Assembly (NCBI GenBank): GCA_002373505.1
Contig: DFKE01000009.1
Span: 25,448-89,447 of the forward strand
From: Bacteroidales bacterium UBA3653
GTDB taxonomy: Bacteria > Bacteroidota > Bacteroidia > Bacteroidales > Paludibacteraceae
Direction of reading: 5' to 3'
Length of the DNA: 64,000 nucleotides
In this document: piece after piece, positions 49,828-58,856 of the stretch
Layout: each line of letters starts with the position of its first letter
How positions within the stretch are numbered: the first letter of the stretch is position 1
Notes under the pieces: model-generated
Databases searched by the model: none
The model's input: only the letters and a program-made list of their open reading frames with translations
Told to the model about the DNA's origin: nothing
Program-made: the position numbers and the translations under genes

Positions 49828-49846
49828 TGTCCCGAAATTGTCCCGA
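49828..49846 (+). promoter_or_regulatory. Paired TGTCCCGA direct repeats (probable integrase arm sites, left)
   Basis: TGTCCCGA at 49828-49835 and 49839-49846, spaced exactly 11 bases, one helical turn, and starting 70 nt after the tRNA core. The same pair with 11-base spacing occurs 68 nt after the core of the second tRNA-His. Arm-type recombinase binding is inferred. Confidence 0.55.
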
Positions 49847-49943
49847 AAATTCTTTCGAAAAATTGAAAGATAATTTGACTCAAAAGCGCTAAAATATCTG
49901 ACATCGTAACTCTGTTTTCGGCAAAGAAAATGGAGAAAAAAAA

Positions 49944-51101
49944 ATGTCAACACTAAGTCAATTTTCACCGCTCTTTGCGGGCTATGCCCCAGCGGTAGTG
50001 AAGCACATCGCAACTGGATGGTTCATCGAGTATTATGTAACCAATCCGTTCACCCAAACTTTAGAACGCCGCAAGTTCCGGCTAAACAATCTGCGCAAGC
50101 GTTGCCGCACGGCAATGGAGTTTCGTGTGCAAGCAAACACCATTTGCAGCCAGCTTAATATGAAGTTGGCTAACGGCTGGAATCCCTTTACTGAGACATC
50201 TAACGAGAAGCCGGGCACACTCCCTATTTCTGCTATGTACGAGAAGTATTTTGCAGATGTAGAGAAAGATCTTCGTCCGGACACTTTGCGCAGTTACAAA
50301 TCCTTCAGCAAAATGCTGATAGAATGGTGCGAAAAGAAAACCTCCGATATGCTCCTTGGAGACTTTACCGATGTAATGGCTGTGCGATTCTTGGACGAGC
50401 AGCGTCAGGAGCGCAAGTGGGCAAATGCCACCTTTAATAATAACCTCGTGAGCGCGCAGGCATTCTTTACGTGGTGCGTGAAGAAAAAGTACATCGAGAA
50501 GAACCCATTCTATGGCATTGAGAAGAAAAAGAAGGAGGCTAAAAAGCGTACCGTGGTTAACGCTGATGCACGCGCTATCATTCGTGACTATTTCATGAAG
50601 CATCAGCAGGGGTATCTGCTCATCTGCGAATTGGTGTTCCAATCACTGATCCGTCCTGCCGAAATCAGCAGGTTGCGCGTGAGCAACGTGGACTTGGAAA
50701 ACAAGGTAATCCGCTTGGATGGCAGTATCACCAAGACCAAGTACTCGCGTAATGCCGTCCTCAGTGACGAGTTAATCGAGATACTGAGCCGTAACCTTGC
50801 CGGAGCCGATCCGGATGACTACCTCATCTCTAACGGCTATCTTCCCGGCAAAGAGCCTATCAGCACGAAGATGTATCGTAACACCTGGGCGAAGATGCGA
50901 AAGGACTGCCACCTCCCGGACACCATGCAGCTCTACTCCCTCCGTGATACGGGTATTATCAGCCTGTTTGATAATGGAGCAGACGCAAATACTGTTAAGG
51001 GAGCAGCAGACCACCACAACCTCAACATCACGTCCATTTACTGTGATCACGTGGACGACAACCTTGTTGAGAAGGTCCGCAAGCACTCCGAAAAGTTCTA
51101 A
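49944..51101 (+). CDS. Tyrosine recombinase (phage integrase)
   Basis: 385 aa with an N-terminal arm-binding part, a SAM-like core-binding domain ('ISAMYEKYFADVEKDLRPDTLRSYKSF' region, near residues 90-190) and a catalytic domain. The first catalytic Arg is in 'LIRPAEISRLRVSNVDL'. 'LYSLRDTGIISLF' holds the second Arg in the Bacteroidetes-type form that lacks the usual His of HxxR. 'DHHNLNITSIYCDHV' contains the catalytic Tyr. It lies next to the truncated tRNA-His and would carry out site-specific integration and excision there. It converges with the tail gene at 51121. Confidence 0.9.
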   Translation: MSTLSQFSPLFAGYAPAVVKHIATGWFIEYYVTNPFTQTLERRKFRLNNLRKRCRTAMEFRVQANTICSQLNMKLANGWNPFTETSNEKPGTLPISAMYEKYFADVEKDLRPDTLRSYKSFSKMLIEWCEKKTSDMLLGDFTDVMAVRFLDEQRQERKWANATFNNNLVSAQAFFTWCVKKKYIEKNPFYGIEKKKKEAKKRTVVNADARAIIRDYFMKHQQGYLLICELVFQSLIRPAEISRLRVSNVDLENKVIRLDGSITKTKYSRNAVLSDELIEILSRNLAGADPDDYLISNGYLPGKEPISTKMYRNTWAKMRKDCHLPDTMQLYSLRDTGIISLFDNGADANTVKGAADHHNLNITSIYCDHVDDNLVEKVRKHSEKF

Positions 51102-51120
51102 GAGCAATGGCGGTCGGGGA

Positions 51121-52944
51121 TTAGTCCTCGACCAGCCAAAACTCTCCTTTCATCAGTTCAGACATACCATCCTCCGTGAAGTTGGCGGTTATCTTCTCGC
51201 AGATATACCGCTGACCATGGATGATGAACAATGAGCGAACATTGGGCACATCCTTCGCCAAGAAGCTAAACTTATACTTCTTGTTAGACGCAATGCGATG
51301 CGTATTGTGATTGGAATTAAACAGCTTAGAGCGCAAGCGCATACTCAATCCAGTCAATTCAAAGTTCATTTCGCGCGGGTACGTCAGAATATGGTCGATG
51401 ACCGGATGTAAAGTGTGACCATACATTGCGTTATAGGTGGCGCCCGTCCAGAAGCCCATGTATAACTTATCAAAGTATTCTACCGACCTCTCACTCTCAC
51501 CTGCTTTCAGCTTTTGGTCTGCATAGTCCCATGGTATCGAATTATTGGAACCATTCACGTACTGACCGCACTCCAAGAAGAAGGCATTGCCTTTGAAATT
51601 GCCGTCAGCGTATGCTTCATCGATCCACACCGGCACAATTTTCACTTCTACAGTCTCAGCGTTCTCATCGACAATCGAGTCACCAAACATATTGATAGGT
51701 TCCAAGGTGTTCAGATAACGCGTGTTCCCCTCTAAATTCTCTGGCTGTGAGGAGTCCACAATATACTTGCCGTAATTGCGGATGATAAAGTACGTATCTT
51801 CTGCCCTGCAATAATATAGGTACTCCAAATTCCACCCATTATAATATACCTGTACATAGTCTGCTGCGCCTCTCATTTCCACATAGAGACGCTGCGCACC
51901 ATTCACTTCCTTGTAAAACTTACCATAGTTATAGGGTCTAAACAGACCAGCTAAAATGACGTCTTGCGTTTTCATCATGTCAACGAACCATTTGCAGGAA
52001 TAGTATTTCCATTTTCTATGGTCACATTCTGCAAATTTGAGGTTGACGTATTCCCTGTACTTACAAGAACCCGCATCCTCCACGGTTGAGGAGAACTCGT
52101 CCACGATGTTCGTTAACTCAACTGTACCAGCCGAAGCAATCGCTTCCGTAGAAAAGCGGAACGATATATGCTTCGAAACATGATCGATGTCGAATTCCCC
52201 ATTGAGGAAGTATTCCAATTGCTCAAACAGCTCTGTAAGCGTCCAGTGTGGCAAAGCCGTTGCCCAGTTAAGGCAGTTCCATGCGTACGGAAGCGTATTG
52301 CATACGATGAGGTAGCGATATTGACTATTCATCAGTTTCGAGAAATCGTAGGTGTAACCGACCGCGTTGCAAATCAGCTGAAGGAGATAAACGAGATACG
52401 GCTGGAACGACAGTCCATGCGTATCGTAGTGCCATGACGAAGGCCAAGACTGACTGTCATTCGTACGATTTTGGATGTTGCCGGTAGTGTTATTCACCCA
52501 CGGCAATGCAAGATAATTGAGGCCATTATCAATGCTCCTTCCAATGTGCGAATTAGCCGGAAACGAGGACGTTTCCGGGCTGGGATAACCTAACTCCATT
52601 TCGTTGATATAGAGCACATCGAAACTGTCGGAATAGTTCTGCACGGAGCGACCTTCCAAGAACTGCGTTTTGACCTCCACATCATTGATTTCAGTGATGG
52701 TAATTGAGCCGTGTTTGTAGAAACTACGATCACGGATTTCACAGTCAAAAAGCAGCTGCTGCGCCACTACGTCCTTTCGGTTAATATGACCGAAAATAGC
52801 TAAGTTCTCGGCGCATCCGGCAAGCGGAAACGTGATGGTCATGGAATAACTGTCAGCACCGGAGAAATAGCGGTTCTCGCTGACAAAATCGAATGCCGTT
52901 CCTTTCTTCAAAACGGCTAATTTATGGTCCACATATATTTCCAT
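51121..52944 (-). CDS. Phage tail protein downstream of the tape measure gene
   Basis: 607 aa, starting at the stop of the tape measure gene (TAATG overlap). In tailed phages the gene after the tape measure codes for a distal tail or tail-hub protein. Visible features are strand-rich sequence, e.g. 'YSMTITFPLAGCAENLAIFGH', and long aromatic stretches ('YLVYLLQLICNAVGYTYDFSKL'), similar to hypothetical tail proteins in Bacteroides prophages. No receptor-binding or enzyme motif is recognised. The assignment rests on position and general resemblance. Confidence 0.65.
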   Translation of the reverse strand: MEIYVDHKLAVLKKGTAFDFVSENRYFSGADSYSMTITFPLAGCAENLAIFGHINRKDVVAQQLLFDCEIRDRSFYKHGSITITEINDVEVKTQFLEGRSVQNYSDSFDVLYINEMELGYPSPETSSFPANSHIGRSIDNGLNYLALPWVNNTTGNIQNRTNDSQSWPSSWHYDTHGLSFQPYLVYLLQLICNAVGYTYDFSKLMNSQYRYLIVCNTLPYAWNCLNWATALPHWTLTELFEQLEYFLNGEFDIDHVSKHISFRFSTEAIASAGTVELTNIVDEFSSTVEDAGSCKYREYVNLKFAECDHRKWKYYSCKWFVDMMKTQDVILAGLFRPYNYGKFYKEVNGAQRLYVEMRGAADYVQVYYNGWNLEYLYYCRAEDTYFIIRNYGKYIVDSSQPENLEGNTRYLNTLEPINMFGDSIVDENAETVEVKIVPVWIDEAYADGNFKGNAFFLECGQYVNGSNNSIPWDYADQKLKAGESERSVEYFDKLYMGFWTGATYNAMYGHTLHPVIDHILTYPREMNFELTGLSMRLRSKLFNSNHNTHRIASNKKYKFSFLAKDVPNVRSLFIIHGQRYICEKITANFTEDGMSELMKGEFWLVED

Positions 52945-55900
52945 TATCTACGGGATTTAGGGGTTTTGTTACGCATTAGTTGGTTGTACTCATCTTGGGC
53001 TTTCTTGATGCCCGCATCACCGGTCACGGTGTTCACTGTCACAAACGGCTCATGGAGGCGGTTGTTCATCTCGTTAACGGAGCGTGATAAGGCTTGTGAC
53101 GCGGCAGCGACGGCAAGCAACTCGCCATTGGAGGACGCTTTGGCTATCCGTTGTGGAGCCGTGATAGACTGCGATACATCCGAAGCTGACAGACGCCCGA
53201 TGGTATTGGTACGCTGGGCATAATCGAGGGTTTCGATCATGGCACGGGCTTGGGGATTGCGGAGCAAGTCTTGACTTGCTACCCATTCTCCTGCATGGAC
53301 GATACCGGCAGGTTCATCCTTGCGTCCGGGCTTGGTGAAACCACCCTCCATATACCCGGTGGCTTCTGAGGCTTCCTGTTGCTTCTTGATGGCAGCAATC
53401 TGAAGAGCTCCGGCGGCGACTGCCATAGCAGCTGCTATAGGTGCCATGACAAAGCCGACAACTGGAATAGCTGCAGCAGATGAGTAAGCGGCGATAGCAG
53501 ACATGGCGGTTTGCGCCACGGCTTGCATGACCTGCATGGCAAACATCTTACGGTTTGCTTCCTGTTTGGCTTTGCCAATCTCCTTTTGTTTCTGCTGCTC
53601 CAGAGCGACCTCTTGCGACTTGTTGCCCTCCGCGTACGAGATTTCCCGGTCATACTTGGCTTCGATCCTTGCGGTTTGGATATCTAACTCGGCTTGGATG
53701 ATGTCTGACAAGCCGGAGAAGATGGCTCCCATCTGATTGACGATCGTTGAGAAGGATTCGGTCATCGCTTTTCCGGCATCGGACTCCAGCCATGCGATAC
53801 TATCGTCAATGGCGCCACGGAAGGAACGTTTGAGTTCCTTTGCTTCACGCTTGTTATACTTGCGTGCCAACTGATACTTGGCTTCATAGAAAGCACGTTC
53901 GACGCGGAGCCGATCACGGGAACTGTCTCCGGCAGCTTTCAACATCTGCTTATATACCAACTCCAGGTTCTGCATGTCGCGTTGGTAGGACTCGTCGTCC
54001 GTGACGCGGAACCCTTTGGTGAAATACGCTTGGCGCATTTGCTCCTGCGCTTGCCGGGCTTCCTGCAAGTGCTTCTGTTGGTATTTGAGCGATGTGTCGT
54101 GATAGTGCTTCTCTGCTTTGATCCGCTCCTTGGAGTTCTGGTCATAGAGGTTAACAACCTTTTGCAAGTGCTCCAGCTCCGCCATCTCGATTGCGTTCTG
54201 ATACTGACGAGCGGACAGCTCGCCGTCCATGTACCGCTGCTGAAGGACTGCCATCACTTCCTTATAGGCTTCTTCCTCCTGCTGCACTGTGCCCTCGACC
54301 GCGTTCTGATGTTGCTTCTTGAGCGCTTCCTGATAAGCAGCTTCAATGGTCACTTCCTCATTACCGACCAAGTCCTTATGCAGCAACTTGCGCCTATTGT
54401 ATTCGACCTCGATTTCCAACATACGGGCATTGTACTGCTCGTAGTCGGAGGTGCCTTTGGCATAGGCAATGCGGTTGAGCGCCTGCTCGCGCTCGCGCCA
54501 ATCATCCTCTTTTTGGAACTTGTTCCCCTTATCAGCCTTTTTGTCGTCGCCACCGGCAGGTAATTGACCACCACCGGAGGTAACTTCTTCCACCTCATCA
54601 GTAGCTTGGGCTACTTGGTTCATGCCGTCGGCATATTCACCTACTTTCTTATTGATAGCAGCGATAACCTCGTCCAACTCCTGCATAGCAGCCGTAGTTT
54701 TCTTCACTTTCTTGTCTGCTGAATAGAATTTATTCCAAGCGGCGTCAGCCTTAAAGGTATCTATTGTGATATTCTTCTGCCCGGACACTTTGGAGAGTTT
54801 CTGATGATAGTCGGCTTGCTTGGCATCGCGGTCTGCCGTTTGTTCATCCAGCGTCATCTCCAGTTCAGCCCGCTTTCGATATGCCTCCTCCAATTTCTCC
54901 TGATATGCTTTGAGCGCAATCTGTTTGTTGAGGGCAACAAGGTAGTCGTCGATAGCTTCTTTGTTGTTCTTGATGAGCTGCCCTTCGGCGGTAAGTTCCG
55001 CGTGATAACCGGGAACGATTTTGCGCAACTCTTCGAGTGCTTTGCGCCTGTCGCCCAAGGCTCTTTTCTCATCGTTGACAGTAGCGATAAGCATATCTAT
55101 CTTGCCCTTTTGCTCTGCATACTGACGAGTGATCTCATCCTGCACCTCTCTTATGGCTTTCTCCGCAGCGGTAGCCTCACGGCGTTTCTTGATATAAGCC
55201 ACGAGCGCTACTGTTGCTCCAACGATGGCAGCTGCAGCCAATGCCCAAGGATTGGTGAGCATGGTGGCATTAAGCAGTTTCATAGCGGCATCAGCGCGGG
55301 TGACATTGCCGGTCATCCGGTTATAAGCGACGGACGCTGCCAAAACTGCCACACGATGCACGTGCATAGCAGCCGTTTTAATGGCGATCAGTGCTGCATG
55401 TGCCTTCTCTTTGATTAAGGCGAGATTAACCGCTACGGTGTAAGTAGCAACAGCGGCAGCCAAGGAAAGAATGGCCGTTCTATGCTCCTTGATGAACTTC
55501 ACCAACTGGAGCATAATACGCATGGTAGCAGACGTAGACGAAATGAAGTGCCGCATGACCGGCATCAGTTCCTGACCCAAGGAAATAGCCATCTCTTGAA
55601 AGCCTTTGCGAGCTTTGTCCAAACTTGCCTGAACAGTATTGTTCTGCACCTCAAACTCTTTGGTGACGGACGTGGCCTCATCAAAGGCTTTCTGCGCCTC
55701 CTGCTGCTCCCAGACCAGCATGTCGATATTCCCGGCAAGTGCCGAAATGACCGCAGAAGCGCGAGCACCGTTCTCACCCATGTCAGCGAACACGGGTGCA
55801 AGGACGGACATATCGCCTAACTCGTTCAAGCGGTTGAGCAACATCAATAGACCCTCGTTCGTAGAACTTTTGAGGGCAGCGTTAAACTTTTCAAGATCCA

Positions 55901-56969
55901 TGCCGGTTGCGCTGGCAATCTTTTCTGTGTTCTTGAAAAGGTTCATGATGAGTTTAGAGAGTGCCGTGGCAGACATCTCTACCTTTTGTCCTTGGGAATC
56001 AAGAACAGCGCCAAAGGCCATAACTTGAGGAACGGTCATACCGGCTTGAGCGCCAACACCTGCCAGTCGTTGGCCGAACTGAGACAGGTATGCAGCTCCT
56101 GCCGTGCAGTTCTGCGATAACTCGTTAATCACAGAGCCAACAGCGAGGAGCGACCGTTCCGTGCCAAGCCGTTCTTCATCCCCAAAGATGGACGTAAGTT
56201 TAGAGAGTTGCAACGTAGCCCCCTCTCCAAGATCATCTAACGCTACATTGATTTGGTCAGCCGCCTTTACGAAGCCAAGAACGTCCTCCTCGGAAGATTT
56301 ACCGAGGCGGCCAGCTTCTTGTGCCAGGCGATTTAACTCCTCGCGCGGAGAGCGTGTGTCGATCTTCTTAAACTCCTCGTTTAGATGTTCGACTTGCTCT
56401 GCGGTCATGCCGGTGTACTTGCGGACAGATGCCATTTCCTGCTCCATCTCGGCATACATCTGCACCGCTTTCTTTCCCGCCAACACGGCGCCAGTTATAA
56501 TGGCGACACCTCCCATGGCGGCAGTCTGCCACTCTTGCCACTTAGCATTGAACCGCTCAAGGAATGTTTGAGACTTGGCAAGTTCTCCGTTCACACGGGA
56601 AATCTCATCCTTAACCATCCTTATGCGCTGAGCTTGGATGTTCCATGCCTCAGAGCCACGCTCCATGTAGTCCAATTGCTTATTGAGCGTTTGGAGCGTT
56701 TTCTGCAACTCCTTTGGGGTTGCTTTGTCCAATCGCCGGAGGACGTTATCGACCTGCATGGTGGATGACTCCATCTCCTTGATCTGACGATTGGTGTCAC
56801 GCAATTCCTTCCTTAGCTTTTGCAGCGTGAGTTTATCACCGGCTGCAGCAGCCTTGGCTATCTGTTCTGATAGTTCCAAGGCGTGTTTCTTCAGGTTGGC
56901 GAGCGTCTCGGCTGCCTGTTGTCCGTTGACCATTAAGTTGACGGACGTATTGGTTGAGTAGTCTGACAT
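52944..56969 (-). CDS. Phage tail tape measure protein
   Basis: 1341 aa from ATG at 56969, chosen because a promoter (-7 at 56987-56994) leaves a ~10-nt leader there; an upstream start at 57023 would precede the promoter. The TP901-type core is visible around residues 185-430: 'YAEMEQEMASVRKYTGMTAEQVEHLNEEF' region, 'LGKSSEEDVLGFVKAADQIN', 'AGMTVPQVMAFGAVLDSQG'. Hydrophobic segments near 540 and a ~45-residue one near 1220, plus long coiled coils ('KEREQALNRIAYA' region), are typical. It sets tail length and helps DNA entry. Its length predicts a long siphovirus-type tail. Confidence 0.9.
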   Translation of the reverse strand: MSDYSTNTSVNLMVNGQQAAETLANLKKHALELSEQIAKAAAAGDKLTLQKLRKELRDTNRQIKEMESSTMQVDNVLRRLDKATPKELQKTLQTLNKQLDYMERGSEAWNIQAQRIRMVKDEISRVNGELAKSQTFLERFNAKWQEWQTAAMGGVAIITGAVLAGKKAVQMYAEMEQEMASVRKYTGMTAEQVEHLNEEFKKIDTRSPREELNRLAQEAGRLGKSSEEDVLGFVKAADQINVALDDLGEGATLQLSKLTSIFGDEERLGTERSLLAVGSVINELSQNCTAGAAYLSQFGQRLAGVGAQAGMTVPQVMAFGAVLDSQGQKVEMSATALSKLIMNLFKNTEKIASATGMDLEKFNAALKSSTNEGLLMLLNRLNELGDMSVLAPVFADMGENGARASAVISALAGNIDMLVWEQQEAQKAFDEATSVTKEFEVQNNTVQASLDKARKGFQEMAISLGQELMPVMRHFISSTSATMRIMLQLVKFIKEHRTAILSLAAAVATYTVAVNLALIKEKAHAALIAIKTAAMHVHRVAVLAASVAYNRMTGNVTRADAAMKLLNATMLTNPWALAAAAIVGATVALVAYIKKRREATAAEKAIREVQDEITRQYAEQKGKIDMLIATVNDEKRALGDRRKALEELRKIVPGYHAELTAEGQLIKNNKEAIDDYLVALNKQIALKAYQEKLEEAYRKRAELEMTLDEQTADRDAKQADYHQKLSKVSGQKNITIDTFKADAAWNKFYSADKKVKKTTAAMQELDEVIAAINKKVGEYADGMNQVAQATDEVEEVTSGGGQLPAGGDDKKADKGNKFQKEDDWREREQALNRIAYAKGTSDYEQYNARMLEIEVEYNRRKLLHKDLVGNEEVTIEAAYQEALKKQHQNAVEGTVQQEEEAYKEVMAVLQQRYMDGELSARQYQNAIEMAELEHLQKVVNLYDQNSKERIKAEKHYHDTSLKYQQKHLQEARQAQEQMRQAYFTKGFRVTDDESYQRDMQNLELVYKQMLKAAGDSSRDRLRVERAFYEAKYQLARKYNKREAKELKRSFRGAIDDSIAWLESDAGKAMTESFSTIVNQMGAIFSGLSDIIQAELDIQTARIEAKYDREISYAEGNKSQEVALEQQKQKEIGKAKQEANRKMFAMQVMQAVAQTAMSAIAAYSSAAAIPVVGFVMAPIAAAMAVAAGALQIAAIKKQQEASEATGYMEGGFTKPGRKDEPAGIVHAGEWVASQDLLRNPQARAMIETLDYAQRTNTIGRLSASDVSQSITAPQRIAKASSNGELLAVAAASQALSRSVNEMNNRLHEPFVTVNTVTGDAGIKKAQDEYNQLMRNKTPKSRR

Positions 56970-56986
56970 AGTATTAAATTTTTGTG

Positions 56987-57022
56987 CAAATTTACTATGC
57001 AGCGACGAAACACGAAAAGACA
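56987..57022 (-). promoter_or_regulatory. Promoter of the tape measure gene
   Basis: Minus-strand TAAATTTG (56987-56994), followed by CACAAAAATTTAATA and the ATG. The -33 element is weak. A similar downstream sequence (TTTGCACAAAAATTA) follows the -7 box of the 60556-61626 gene. Confidence 0.55.
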
Positions 57023-57572
57023 CCCCGAAAAGTGGCTTTTCTGACGGCGAGGAACAGCCAGTAAAATCAAGGGCTAACGACAGATTTTAGGTGGAAATTC
57101 GTTCCTCGTTGTACAAAATTTTCGCTGATTGAAATTGTAAGTAATTGAAATTCAGCAGCAAAGGGGTTCGGGGATGTGCCCCGAGTTTGCTCTTAGGTAG
57201 CCCCAACCGCCCTGCAATGATAGCGTTTCCGCGTCTCTTTTTGGAGCGGAATATGCAAGTCCCCTTGCGAAAGTCCGAGCGCGCAAGTCCCCACAAAATC
57301 TACAAGCCGCAAGTCTCTCACGGACTGAAAGCGCGCAAGTCTCCATGTAATAGGAAAGGCTGCAAGTCTATGTGTGCAAGTCCAAGTGCGGAGGTCTCAC
57401 CCTAATCAGCGAGGGCAAAAGTCTCTCACGGACGAGAAGCGAGGGGTCTGCTATGTAATCGGGAAAGGTCGAAAGTCTGCTATTTTCGGAAAGGCTTATA
57501 GTCTCCCGCGTACATTATGCGCACGCAAGACCACGCGCGCGAAAGGTTGCAAGTCTATCACGGCTGACACAA
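57023..57572. repeat. Degenerate 'AAGTCYCC' repeat region (no gene)
   Basis: About 550 bases without a believable gene. Words such as GCAAGTCYCC, GAAAGTCTG and CTCACGGAC recur every 20-50 bases in many versions (57250-57572). The short open frames here have no family resemblance and follow the repeat. It grades into the ordered 83-bp array. Confidence 0.7.
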
Positions 57573-57930
57573 GCCGAAAGTCTCCACCTATCGCGCAAGG
57601 CTATGAGGTCACGCATGAGCGCGCAAGCCTTTGTGGTCTCCTATGATTGACGCAAGCCGAAAGTCTCCACCTATTGCGCAAGGCTATGAGGTCACGCATG
57701 AGCGCGCAAGCCTTTGAGGTCTCCTACGGATGACGAAAGCCGAAAGTCTGCTACCTATCGCGCAAGGCTATGAGGTCAAGCATGAGAGCGCAAGGTTATG
57801 GAGTCTGCTATAGGTTCGGGGAGGTCGAAAGTCTCTCTTGAGCGCATGGGGATGAGGTCACGCGCGAGCGCGCGCAAACCTTTGGGAGTCGGCTTGTAGC
57901 GCGGGATGAGGGGAAAGTCTGCTACGGCTT
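57573..57930. repeat. Tandem array of an 83-bp unit
   Basis: The unit starts GCCGAAAGTCTCC. Copies begin at 57573, 57656 and 57739 (exactly 83 bases apart), then at about 57824 and 57909 (85 apart), with divergence growing rightward. The first two copies differ at only a handful of positions. Each unit holds CAAGGCT and AGCCTTTG about 30 bases apart, able to form a hairpin. No spacers, so it is not a CRISPR. No reading frame is kept across copies because 83 is not a multiple of three. Confidence 0.85.
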
Positions 57931-58026
57931 TTGTGCTCTTTTTGTACGAGAAAATACACAATTTTGATTGTGCGGTAACGATTTTCACGCAAAAACACTA
58001 AAAATTCGTGAAAAAAGTAAAAAAAA

Positions 58027-58058
58027 TTTGGTCATGTCAAAAAAAAGTTGTACCTTTG
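58027..58058 (+). promoter_or_regulatory. Promoter of the complete tRNA-His
   Basis: TTTG at 58027-58030 and TACCTTTG at 58051-58058, followed by CACCCGCTTTTGAAA. It closely resembles the promoter at 49573. Confidence 0.75.
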
Positions 58059-58084
58059 CACCCGCTTTTGAAAAAGAGCAGCAT

Positions 58085-58158
58085 GGTGGTTTTAGCTCAG
58101 TTGGTAGAGCATCGGATTGTGGTTCCGAGTGTCAAGGGTTCGAGCCCCTTACTCCACC
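58085..58158 (+). tRNA. tRNA-His (anticodon GTG)
   Basis: Complete cloverleaf: extra 5' G (G-1) typical of tRNA-His, D arm GCTC/GAGC, anticodon stem TCGGA/TCCGA around TTGTGGT, T arm AAGGG/CCCTT with TTCGAGC, and discriminator C. The acceptor pairs GTGGTTT with ACTCCAC, which leaves two mismatches (5-68 and 6-67), as if the 5' and 3' halves came from different genes. It lies inside the phage region. Confidence 0.88.
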
Positions 58159-58164
58159 CGCTTG

Positions 58165-58192
58165 AAAATCAGCACTTTACGTGCTGATTTTT
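58165..58192 (+). terminator. Terminator after tRNA-His
   Basis: AATCAGCAC and GTGCTGATT form a perfect stem around TTTAC, followed by T8. Confidence 0.95.
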
Positions 58193-58200
58193 TTTATTTC

Positions 58201-58219
58201 TGTCCCAAAAATGTCCCGA
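58201..58219 (+). promoter_or_regulatory. Paired TGTCCC direct repeats (probable integrase arm sites, right)
   Basis: TGTCCCAA at 58201-58208 and TGTCCCGA at 58212-58219, spaced 11 bases, 68 nt after the tRNA core. The arrangement equals that at 49828-49846, but no integrase gene follows here. Confidence 0.5.
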
Positions 58220-58301
58220 TGAACGGTAGAAAGCAATACGCACGTGCATAAGCGCGAGCCTATACACATGCGTACGTGTTTTTGATATATAAAGGTGTAG
58301 C

Positions 58302-58856
58302 TCAAATGATATGCTTCTTGTGCAGCCATAAGTAGCCGAATACAGCACCTATTAAGAGGAGCATAATCCCCAAGCCCAACACAATGAACACAGCCGTTAG
58401 GTTTGGGGGTTCAGCGCCACCAATGACCTCTTTAGAGTCATTAGTGGATGTGTGGGTTTGGGAATTGCTCCGGGTGCTGTCGGCCACGTTGGTCTGCTGA
58501 AGCACATTCGAGCCACTCCTTTCCTCTTTATTTATACGCGGCTGATGTATGGTAATGCGCCCTTTGCGCGCAGGCTTGGCCGTCGCCGGCTGGGCCTGCG
58601 TGCTTGGCGAGGTCACAAGCGAGTCAGCCTGTGGCGAAGCCGTTGGCGCACTATCATACAGATCAATGGTTATACTATCCGCAGAGACGGATAGCTTTGA
58701 GAACAGGCTATCCAGCCTCTGGGTGGTAGTCTGTTCCTGGTGTGAGGACTGCTCGTCTTGCTTCACACCTACCTCCGACACCGTGTGTCGGGTCGTGTGG
58801 CAAGCCGAAAGCAGTACCACACCTATAAGCATAATGGCTCTGCAGATAGTTCTCAT
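58302..58856 (-). CDS. One-piece spanin (u-spanin) candidate
   Basis: 184 aa with a lipoprotein signal (lipobox Cys19 in LLSAC) at one end and a C-terminal membrane helix ('AVFIVLGLGIMLLLIGAVFGYLWL', about 155-177) at the other. Between them is a Ser/Thr/Gln/Pro-rich, probably extended linker. A lipid anchor in the outer membrane plus a helix in the inner membrane is the design of unimolecular spanins, which fuse the two membranes in the last lysis step. It is third in the holin-amidase-spanin cassette and overlaps the amidase gene by 4 nt. The assignment is by topology and context, since spanins share little sequence. Confidence 0.7.
   Translation of the reverse strand: MRTICRAIMLIGVVLLSACHTTRHTVSEVGVKQDEQSSHQEQTTTQRLDSLFSKLSVSADSITIDLYDSAPTASPQADSLVTSPSTQAQPATAKPARKGRITIHQPRINKEERSGSNVLQQTNVADSTRSNSQTHTSTNDSKEVIGGAEPPNLTAVFIVLGLGIMLLLIGAVFGYLWLHKKHII

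Noticed and set aside
56970..57023. Earlier start for the tape measure gene
   Set aside because: The promoter -7 box lies within this stretch, so the first ATG after it (56969) is the better start.
57145..57646. Two short plus-strand frames in the repeat region
   Set aside because: They simply translate the degenerate repeat words, differ in frame from copy to copy and have no start context.
57573..57930. CRISPR array
   Set aside because: The 83-base units are contiguous with no variable spacers, and no cas genes are nearby.
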